A stretch of DNA of 64,000 bases, from assembly GCF_014201115.1 (NCBI RefSeq), contig NZ_JACHDO010000001.1, forward strand, positions 7,068,001 through 7,132,000, read 5' to 3'. The position numbers and the translations under genes are program-made. The notes under the pieces are model-generated. The model had not been told where the DNA came from, made no database searches, and was given only the letters and a program-made list of their open reading frames with translations. Shown in pieces: positions 8,529 to 15,546 of the stretch. Positions within the stretch are counted from its first letter, which is position 1, and the number at the start of each line of letters is the position of its first letter. Origin of the DNA: Nocardiopsis metallicus. GTDB lineage: Bacteria > Actinomycetota > Actinomycetes > Streptosporangiales > Streptosporangiaceae.

Positions 8529-8852
8529 ATGCTCCCCCTGTTGTCCGCCACGGCCGACTCCATGACGGCCCTCGGCTCCACTGACCTGACCTCCCTCGCG
8601 GTCGAGGCTCCCCCCGCGCAGAACGCCCCCGACACCGGCGGCCTCGCGGACTTCCTGCGCGGCTTCTTCGGGCCGCTCTTCCTCGTCATCGTGTCCATCG
8701 TCGCGATCTTCTTCCTGTTCACCAGGGAGATCACCCGCTTCATGCAGTTCATCATCCTGGCGATCTTCATCGGGATCGTCTTCTACGTTCCCGGCATCAT
8801 CGAGGTCATCGCGGTGGCACTCGCCCGAGCGATGGGCGTATCGACGGATTAG
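8529..8852 (+). CDS. small TcpD-like membrane protein
   Basis: A 107-aa membrane protein. After a polar N-terminus (1-45) there are two hydrophobic helices, about 46-65 and 72-98, joined by a short charged loop (TREITR), and a short tail. The order TcpC / small membrane protein / TcpE matches pCW3 tcpC-tcpD-tcpE, so I call it TcpD-like by position and topology, not by sequence signature. An alternative is a VirB2/TrbC pilin-like protein, which also has two helices, but there is no clear signal peptide. The next gene starts 19 bp downstream. Confidence 0.7.
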   Translation: MLPLLSATADSMTALGSTDLTSLAVEAPPAQNAPDTGGLADFLRGFFGPLFLVIVSIVAIFFLFTREITRFMQFIILAIFIGIVFYVPGIIEVIAVALARAMGVSTD

Positions 8853-8871
8853 GCGAGGGAGGCCGGAAAAC

Positions 8872-11800
8872 GTGGATCTGCCCACGTACACCAACATCTG
8901 GCGTATCGAGAAGCGGCTGTACAAGCTCTACGATTTCCGGCTGCCCATGCCGCTCCCGGTGGGGACCTTCGGGGTCGCGCTGGGTGTGTTCGCGCTGTGG
9001 GTGGTGCTGCTCAGCATCGTCAACGCCCCGTTCGACTTCGGCAACGGCTGGCACCTGGTGCTGTGGGTCGTACCGCCGGGGGTGATCACCGTGCTGGCCA
9101 CCCGGCCGGTGATCGAGGGCAAGCGCCTCACGGAACTGCTCATCTCGCAGGCCCGGTTCCTCACCGAGGCCCGCGTCTACACCCGGCTCGCACCCGAGTA
9201 CGAGCCCGCCGAGGTCAGGGTTTCGGTGCGCGTGTGGCACCGGCACCCGGAGGCCGGGCCGCTGCCCCTGACCCGCGCCGCGGCCCGCAGGGCCCAGGCC
9301 GAGGAGGAGGCCGCCCTGGAGCGCGCCGCCGAGGCCGAGGAAGCGGAGGCCGCCGCCCCCGGTGAGCTGGAGGGAGCGGAGGAGGCCCCGGTCCGTGGGA
9401 GCGGCCGCCGCGCCGCGCCCGAGGCCGCGCCGCCGCTGCGCGGTGTGCCCGCGGCCGAGCCCGAACCGGTCCGTGCTGTTGAGCCCGTCCGCGCCGCCGA
9501 ACCCGCACCCGAACCCGCTGCCGTCCCTGACGACGTCGAGTACACCCCCGCCCGGAGGGTCCCGGTCGCCGCCGCCTCGAGCGCGCACGCCCCGGCTCGC
9601 TCCGGTACTGCTCCGATTCAGGAGGACGATGCCGTGGCGGAGCCCCGGAACGAGTCCGAACACCGTGAACTGGCCGCCGACGCAACCGACCTCCCCGCCG
9701 ACCCCCCCGCGGACCGCCCTCGCGGGGTCGGCCGCCGCATGCTCAACTACTTCGGTTTCGCCCTCGGCCCCGACACGGACTGGGCCGACTCCGACGACCA
9801 GGGCCCGGGCGAGCACGAGGGCCGCGGTGGCCGCGAGCGCGACCACGACCGCGGCCACCGGGCCCCGGAGCGGAACCTGCTCGACGAGGACGTCGACTTC
9901 GGTGAGCCCCTCTACGTCACCGAGGAGGACGAGCAGCGCGACCGCGACCAGTGGTTCGCCCAGCTGCGCGCCTCCTCCGGCCAGACGCCCCTCGGCCTGA
10001 CCTCCAAGGGCGCCTACGCCGCCAGTGACACCACCGCCATGAGCAGTGCCGAACTCGCCGAGGCGGTCAGCCCGGCAGAACCCGGACCCGCCCCGAAGGG
10101 CTCGGGTGAGCGGCCCCGTGCCGAACCCGAGGAGCGCACGACCGGGCAGCGCGGGGAGGGGTCCCCCGCCGCCCGCCGCCTGCGCGGCCGGGTCCAGGGC
10201 ATCCAGGTGGCCAAGGAGCACGCCGACCGCCGCGAGCGCGACGAGGCCGGGGAGGGCGCGGAGGCGCCCGAGGCGGCCCAGCGGTCTGTTCCCGTTCGTG
10301 AGCGCGCCCAGCAGACCCCGCCCGCCCGGACCTCCAAGGCCAGGGGCCGGGCGCTCCCGGAGACGGGGAACCGGGACGAGCGTCCGGCCAGGACTCGCCG
10401 CCAGGGCCGCCCGCACGCCGCTCCGTGGGCCCTCGAAGCCGAGGAACAGCCCGCGGCCTCCTCCGGTCAGGCCGACTACCCGGGGCTGTCCGACTACGCG
10501 GCCCGCTACGCCGCGGCCTCGGGTCGGCCCTCGATCGCCGATGACGTGGCGGCCGCACCGTGGCTGCCCCCTGCATCGTCCGCCCCCGAGGACGAGCCGA
10601 GTGAGGAGCCGGGTGAGGAGCTGGCGGCTCGCCCCGAAGCCGGCCAGCGGGCCTCCGCCGCCGCACGGAACCCCGGTACGGCCGCTGCCGAGCCGAGCAC
10701 CGCCGAGCCGAGCACCGCCGAGCCGGGCGCCGCCAAGCCGCCGCTGCAGCTGGACCACGGCACCGGCGAGCACGAGGCGATGCCGGTGGAGCCCGTGGAG
10801 GAGGACCCCGCCGAGCGCGGCCCGGAGTGGAGCGAGCACATGTCCGTGCTCGACCAGCACCTGATCACGGCCGACACCCCGGCCCCGCCCCGGCCGAAGT
10901 TCGCCGACGCGGTGCCCAGCCGGGAGCGCGACAGCGAGCGCCGGGACCCCTCGGAGTGGTTCGACGACGGCAAGCGCCGCCACCCGGACCAGCCCAAGGT
11001 GGGGGACAAGGACAACCCGGTGATCGCGGTCAGCGAGATCCGCGAGGAACGCCGCGCCGCCGCCGAGGCCCGGGAGAAGGAAGCCAGGGAGAAGGCGGAG
11101 CGCGAGCTCAGGGTCCAGCAGCAGGAGGAGGCCCGCGAGCAGGAGGAACGAGCACAGCGGGCCCGCGAGGAGGCCATCCGCAAGGAGGCCGGGGAGGACG
11201 ACCGGCGCGCCGCCGAGGCCGCTGCCGCCGCCCGTGTCGACGAGCCCAAGCCGTCCACCCAGCTCGACCACGGCACCGGTGAACTCGTGAGCTTCGTGGA
11301 GGTCCGCAAGGACCCCCGCACGCCCACCCCGAGGTCCAGTGCCACCGCGTACGAAACCGCCGACCCCGCGCCGCCGGTCACCAGGTCGGGGGAGACCAAC
11401 GCGGCCTCCCACCCGCCGGAGGGCGGCGCCGCTACCGAAACCCACCCGGCGGCGCAGGCCCCGGTCCGGCCCACCGAGGCCGAACTCGCCGAAGCGGAGG
11501 CGGCCGCCCTACGCGCCCGACGGGCCCCAGCCGGGACCGAGGCCCAGGACGCCCCGGACCGGCCCGACGACCTCTCCCGCACCATGCGGGCAGCGTCGCC
11601 GGAGACCACCGCCGAGCAGAAGGGATCGGTCGAACCCGACCGGGCCCCCCAGACGGCGGGCGGGGACCGCACAACCCCCGAAGCTCAGGACACTCACGCG
11701 TCTCATGACGCTCACGGGTACCGCGAGTCTCACGGTGCTCAGGACACCCACGAGGGCAGCGGATCCCACGGCGCCCAGCACACCCCGTCCGAAGCTCCGG

Positions 11801-12948
11801 CTTCGCAGGCGGGGCCCGACTCCCACGACGGGGTCTTCCACCGGGTCGCGCAGAACGCGCGGCGGATCGGGCAGCTCTTCGGGCAGCCGACGCCGGGGGA
11901 GGAGCCCGAGCCGTCGCGGCGGCCCGAGTCCGCCCACGACCAGGCCAAACCCGACCTCGAGCTCGACCACGGCACCGGCGAACAGGCCCGGCTGGGCGAC
12001 ACCCCCAACGGGGTGCCCTCGCAGCGGCCCGAGCCCGAACCGGTCCAGCGCGCGGAGGAGCCCGAGCCCCAGCCGGTGGATTCCGCTGTCTCCGGCGGTA
12101 CCCGTGGCTGGCGCCGACTGGCCAAGGTCGTCACCGGGGGAGCGGCGCCGGTGCGTTCGGATCTGCCCGCCAGTGACATCGAGCGGCTGCGAACCCCGCT
12201 GGCCGAACCGCGCTCCCTGGTCGTCCTCGGCTGCACCGGCGGCGCCGGGCAGACGGTGACCGCCCTGATGATCGGCCACACCCTCGCCGCGCACCGCGAC
12301 GACCGGGTGGTGGCGGTCGACGTCAACCCCGGACCGAACGGCCTGTCCCGCCGGGTCGGCGCCCAGGCCCCGGAGACCCTCACCGCACTGTTGGCCAACG
12401 CCGACTCCGTGGACGAGTACGAGCGGATGCGCGCCTACGCGGGTCGGGCCGGGACCGGACTGGAGGTCGTGCAGACCCTGGACGACCCCTACGTGCAGAC
12501 CCTGGACGACCGCGACTACGGCCAGCTCTCCGCCCTGCTCGGCGGGTTCTACGGGGTGACGCTGCTGGACCCTGCCGCCACCGGTGTGGCCAGGGCCCTG
12601 CCCGTCGCCGACGGCCTGGTCCTGGTGGCCCCGGCGAGCGCGGACGCCGAGCGCGCCGTCTCCATGACCTTCGAGTGGTTGGACGGCAACGGCTACGCCA
12701 ATCTCAGGGCCAACTCGGTCCTGGTGGTCAACGGCGTGAGCAAGCGCAGCCTCCAGGACGTGGACTCCGCCGAACGGGTGGCCCGCGGTCGCTGCCGCGC
12801 GATCGTGCGCATCCCGTGGGACGACCACCTGGGCGCCTCGTACACGAAGATCGACGTCGGTGCCCTGCGTCCGGCCACCAAACGCGCACACGGGGCCCTG
12901 GGCGGGGTTCTGGTCAACGCCCTCGCCCCCGCCGCCAGCGCCCCCTGA
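8872..12948 (+). CDS. TcpE-like protein fused to a degenerate MinD/ParA-like domain
   Basis: A 1358-aa fusion. Residues 1-130 match the TcpE/PrgI-like family, with membrane helices at about 31-50 and 60-77 and a following IEGKRLTELLISQARF segment. Residues 150-1100 are low-complexity Ala/Glu/Pro-rich sequence with a charged helical stretch (about 724-788). A motif KPxxxLDHGTGE occurs three times, with LDHGTGE at 627, 798 and 1031. Residues 1113-1358 form a MinD/ParA-like domain (RSLVVLGCTGGAG, VVAVDVNPG, NSVLVVNGVS). Its deviant Walker A reads TGGAGQTV at 1122-1129, losing both lysines, so ATPase activity is unlikely. The start is a GTG 19 bp after the TcpD-like gene with GGAGG upstream. A perfect hairpin follows the stop. 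Confidence 0.82.
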   Translation: MDLPTYTNIWRIEKRLYKLYDFRLPMPLPVGTFGVALGVFALWVVLLSIVNAPFDFGNGWHLVLWVVPPGVITVLATRPVIEGKRLTELLISQARFLTEARVYTRLAPEYEPAEVRVSVRVWHRHPEAGPLPLTRAAARRAQAEEEAALERAAEAEEAEAAAPGELEGAEEAPVRGSGRRAAPEAAPPLRGVPAAEPEPVRAVEPVRAAEPAPEPAAVPDDVEYTPARRVPVAAASSAHAPARSGTAPIQEDDAVAEPRNESEHRELAADATDLPADPPADRPRGVGRRMLNYFGFALGPDTDWADSDDQGPGEHEGRGGRERDHDRGHRAPERNLLDEDVDFGEPLYVTEEDEQRDRDQWFAQLRASSGQTPLGLTSKGAYAASDTTAMSSAELAEAVSPAEPGPAPKGSGERPRAEPEERTTGQRGEGSPAARRLRGRVQGIQVAKEHADRRERDEAGEGAEAPEAAQRSVPVRERAQQTPPARTSKARGRALPETGNRDERPARTRRQGRPHAAPWALEAEEQPAASSGQADYPGLSDYAARYAAASGRPSIADDVAAAPWLPPASSAPEDEPSEEPGEELAARPEAGQRASAAARNPGTAAAEPSTAEPSTAEPGAAKPPLQLDHGTGEHEAMPVEPVEEDPAERGPEWSEHMSVLDQHLITADTPAPPRPKFADAVPSRERDSERRDPSEWFDDGKRRHPDQPKVGDKDNPVIAVSEIREERRAAAEAREKEAREKAERELRVQQQEEAREQEERAQRAREEAIRKEAGEDDRRAAEAAAAARVDEPKPSTQLDHGTGELVSFVEVRKDPRTPTPRSSATAYETADPAPPVTRSGETNAASHPPEGGAATETHPAAQAPVRPTEAELAEAEAAALRARRAPAGTEAQDAPDRPDDLSRTMRAASPETTAEQKGSVEPDRAPQTAGGDRTTPEAQDTHASHDAHGYRESHGAQDTHEGSGSHGAQHTPSEAPASQAGPDSHDGVFHRVAQNARRIGQLFGQPTPGEEPEPSRRPESAHDQAKPDLELDHGTGEQARLGDTPNGVPSQRPEPEPVQRAEEPEPQPVDSAVSGGTRGWRRLAKVVTGGAAPVRSDLPASDIERLRTPLAEPRSLVVLGCTGGAGQTVTALMIGHTLAAHRDDRVVAVDVNPGPNGLSRRVGAQAPETLTALLANADSVDEYERMRAYAGRAGTGLEVVQTLDDPYVQTLDDRDYGQLSALLGGFYGVTLLDPAATGVARALPVADGLVLVAPASADAERAVSMTFEWLDGNGYANLRANSVLVVNGVSKRSLQDVDSAERVARGRCRAIVRIPWDDHLGASYTKIDVGALRPATKRAHGALGGVLVNALAPAASAP

Positions 12949-12964
12949 AGGCACAGGCGGTGAA

Positions 12965-13012
12965 GCACGCGGGCGGCCCGCACCCCTGCTCGGGTGCGGG
13001 CCGCCCGCGTGC
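12965..13012. terminator. perfect 21-bp-stem hairpin after the Tcp-like operon
   Basis: Positions 12965-12985 and 12992-13012 are exact reverse complements, with a 6-nt loop CTGCTC. No T-run follows. It lies between the convergent TcpE-like gene and ectD and probably ends transcription from the left. Confidence 0.75.
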
Positions 13013-13103
13013 GCGGCTCCGTCAGGAGCGTTCCGGCCGGACGCGTCCTCTCCCCGGCCACGTCCGACGGTTCACCTGCTGCGGTTCGCCTCCGCCGGGG
13101 TCC

Positions 13104-14024
13104 CTAGCTTCCCGCCGGGACGGTGTCCCGTGCGGCGAGGAACTCCGGGCGGGCGTCGCCCGCGCTGAACGGCTTGGTGCACGCGTTGTCCACGCTGTTG
13201 AACACCACGAACACGTTGGAGCGAGGGTAGGGCGTGATGTTGCCGCCCGACCCGTGCATGCAGTTGGAGTCGAACACGGTCACGTCGCCCGCCTTGCCGG
13301 TGAGCACGTCGATGCCGTGCCGGTCGGCTAGCAGGTTCAGCGACGCCTGGTCCGGGGTGCCCACGTGCTGGCTCTTCAGCGAGGCCCGGTAGTGGTCCTC
13401 CGGGGTCTGGCCCACACAGGAGACGAAGGTCCGGTGCGAGCCCGGCATGATCATCAGGGCACCGTTGTGGGTGAAGTTGTCGGTGAGTGCCACGGAGAAG
13501 CTGACCGCGCGCATCCGGGGCATGCCGTCCTCGGCGTGCCAGGTCTCGAAGTCCGAGTGCCAGTAGAACGAGCCGCCGCCGAAGCCGGGTTTGTAGTTGA
13601 CGCGGCTCTGGTGCACGTACACGTCGGATCCGAGGATCTGGCGGGCGCGCTCCACGAGGCGGGGGTCGTTCACGAGGTCATGGAAGACCTTGCTCACCTT
13701 GTGCACCTCGAACACCGAGCGCACCTCGTCGGAGCCGGGTTCGACCACGACGCGCTCGTCGGCGCGCAGGGCGGGGTCGGCGCTGAGGCGTCGGAGTTCG
13801 GCGCGGTAGGACTCGACCTCGACCGGGTTCACGACCGACTCGACCTGCGTGTAGCCGCGGCGGTCGTAGTCGTCCAGTTCCTCGGGGGTGAAGGGTCCGT
13901 TCGGGGCACCATCCCCCGGGCCGCCGTGCCAGACGACGGGGTCCCTGCGGTAGAGCAGCGCGGGTTCGGGTGCCTTACGGGTCGGGTAGTCGTCCGCTGT
14001 CGGAAGATCCATTTGCAGAGTCAT
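13104..14024 (-). CDS. ectD: ectoine hydroxylase
   Basis: Fe(II)/2-oxoglutarate dioxygenase, 306 aa, that converts ectoine to 5-hydroxyectoine. The EctD signature is intact: HSDFETWHAEDGMPRMR begins at His156. Metal ligands H156, D158 and H257 and the 2-oxoglutarate arginine R268 are present, as is the GSGGN end of the last motif. The length equals the family norm of about 300 aa. No ectABC genes lie in this window, so ectoine synthesis must be encoded elsewhere or ectoine imported. The gene sits between two parts of the conjugation-like cluster and points against them. It may be expressed from the A/T-rich region at 14100-14180. Confidence 0.92.
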   Translation of the reverse strand: MTLQMDLPTADDYPTRKAPEPALLYRRDPVVWHGGPGDGAPNGPFTPEELDDYDRRGYTQVESVVNPVEVESYRAELRRLSADPALRADERVVVEPGSDEVRSVFEVHKVSKVFHDLVNDPRLVERARQILGSDVYVHQSRVNYKPGFGGGSFYWHSDFETWHAEDGMPRMRAVSFSVALTDNFTHNGALMIMPGSHRTFVSCVGQTPEDHYRASLKSQHVGTPDQASLNLLADRHGIDVLTGKAGDVTVFDSNCMHGSGGNITPYPRSNVFVVFNSVDNACTKPFSAGDARPEFLAARDTVPAGS

Positions 14025-14572
14025 GGCGCTCCCCTCGAGGGGGTGCTCCTCTCGGCTGGGGTCCTTCGTACGACATGCGAACTTAACAAACCCGGGCGGC
14101 CTGGACCGTGTTGTTCTTTTCTGTCGGTGTTTACATGTTAATCATCTGGGTATTACTGCCATACTATATAGGCGAAAACGAATGGCGCCCGGAGGTTCTT
14201 CCTTCGGGATTTTTCGTTCCTTCGGGATCTTCCCCGGCGTTCACCTGCGCGGTTTCGCGGAGTGTGATCCTGCGGGGGCGATCCGCTCCACCCCTCTTGT
14301 TCGTCCAGCTCACCCCGGAGCGGCGGTGAACAACCGAACCCCGGGCCGTCCACACGGGGACTTGTGCGTGATCTATTTCACAAGCATCTGAGTCAGATCT
14401 CGGTGCAAAACTGGCCCGGTCCCCGCCTTGGTTCCGCTCGCGCCCCGCCGTCGTTATTCGCGGGCGGCCTCCGATTCACGGGGAATTCTCGCGCGGGGTC
14501 TGGCACCGAGATCATCGTTACTTCACAGTAGTGGGGTCCGGATTTCCTCGACCCGCTCAAGAGGAGAAACAG
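14025..14572. promoter_or_regulatory. 548-bp divergent intergenic region, ectD / secreted nuclease
   Basis: A notably A/T-rich patch at 14100-14175 (including ATACTATATA) is unusual for this genome and is the best candidate for the ectD promoter. TTCCTTCGGGATYTT is directly repeated at 14199 and 14217. Towards the nuclease gene, GAGGAG at 14561 is the ribosome site. No coding sequence is apparent. Confidence 0.5.
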
Positions 14573-15232
14573 GTGACCCCCTTCCCCCGCGTGCTCGCAC
14601 GCGCCGCGGCGACCGTTTCGGCCGCCGCCGTGGTGATGGTTCTCGGCTGGGCTTCCCCGGCCGCCGCCGACCACACCCTGCCCCCGAACATCCCCAGCGA
14701 CTCGGCCGCGCAGACCCAGCTGAACTCGCTCACCGTCGCCGCCAAGGGCCCGCAGGACGGCTACGACCGAAGCCTCTTCCCGCACTGGAACGTGGTCGAC
14801 AGCCCCTGCACCTCCCGCCAGGTGGTGCTCCAGCGCGACGGCCACGACGTCGTCACCGACTCCAACTGCCAGCCCACCTCCGGCAGCTGGTGGAGCGCCT
14901 TCGACGACGAGTGGGTCTACGACGTCCCCGGCGACATCAGCGTCGACCACCTGGTCGCGCTCAGCGAGGCCTGGAAGACCGGCGCCGCCGACTGGTCCAC
15001 CGCCCGGCGCACGGAGTTCGCCAACGACGTCACCAGCTCCCAGCTGTGGCTGGCCACCCCGTCCAGCAACAGCTCCAAGGGCGACAAGGACCCCTCGGAG
15101 TGGATGCCGCCCAACACGGCCGTCCACTGCGACTACGCCAAGTCCTGGATCAACGTGAAGTACGTCTACGACCTGACCGTCACCTCGGCCGAGGAGTCCA
15201 GCCTCCAGAACACCCTCGACACCGCCTGCTAG
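14573..15232 (+). CDS. secreted HNH (His-Asn) family endonuclease
   Basis: A 219-aa exported protein. A Sec signal peptide covers residues 1-32 (SPAAA then DH). The mature part carries the GmrSD/DUF1524-like nuclease signature: VDHLVALSEAWKTG (D125-H126 general base region), then NDVTSSQLWLATPSSNSSKGDKDPSEWMPP, with conserved cysteines and CDYAKSWI. Related actinobacterial proteins are annotated as extracellular HNH nucleases. The GTG at 14573 was chosen because GAGGAGAAAC precedes it and the signal peptide starts there. It reads toward the VirB4-like gene 314 bp downstream; a link to that apparatus is only positional. Confidence 0.85.
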   Translation: MTPFPRVLARAAATVSAAAVVMVLGWASPAAADHTLPPNIPSDSAAQTQLNSLTVAAKGPQDGYDRSLFPHWNVVDSPCTSRQVVLQRDGHDVVTDSNCQPTSGSWWSAFDDEWVYDVPGDISVDHLVALSEAWKTGAADWSTARRTEFANDVTSSQLWLATPSSNSSKGDKDPSEWMPPNTAVHCDYAKSWINVKYVYDLTVTSAEESSLQNTLDTAC

Positions 15233-15546
15233 CGGACACCGCTCGCTGACGGCGAACCCCGACGCGGCCCGGCCCCCCCGGATCCGGCCGGGCCGCCCCC
15301 GCGTCCAGTCCCACCCCGCGTCCATTCCCCCGCGTCCGGCTCCGCCCCGTCGTTGTGGTCCGCCCCGCCCCGTTCCGGCCTCCCCCCATTTCGGTTCCGG
15401 GCCGTTCCGAGCCGCAGCGGCCCGGCCTCGCTCAGGGATTCTGGCGCGCCGTAACCCGGTTTGCTTCTGTGCGCCGGGTGCGATGCTCCAGTATGGAGGC
15501 GGCACCCTCAGCCGCAACGTGACCAGAAGGGCAAGGCGATCGCGAC
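15233..15546. other. 314-bp intergenic region before the VirB4-like gene
   Basis: C-rich sequence with short repeats of CCCGCGTCC near 15296-15335. At 15472-15502 a GATGCTCCAGTATGGAGG block weakly resembles the shared element at 7364 and 30304 and may be the local promoter, but the match is poor. No gene is seen. Confidence 0.35.

Noticed and set aside
8806..11445. An 879-aa minus-strand frame over the TcpE-like gene
   Set aside because: Repetitive Gly/Leu/Arg sequence typical of the antisense of Ala/Glu/Pro-rich DNA; no start context.
12965..13012. Attenuator or riboswitch
   Set aside because: It lies after a stop between convergent genes, so a terminator is the simpler reading.
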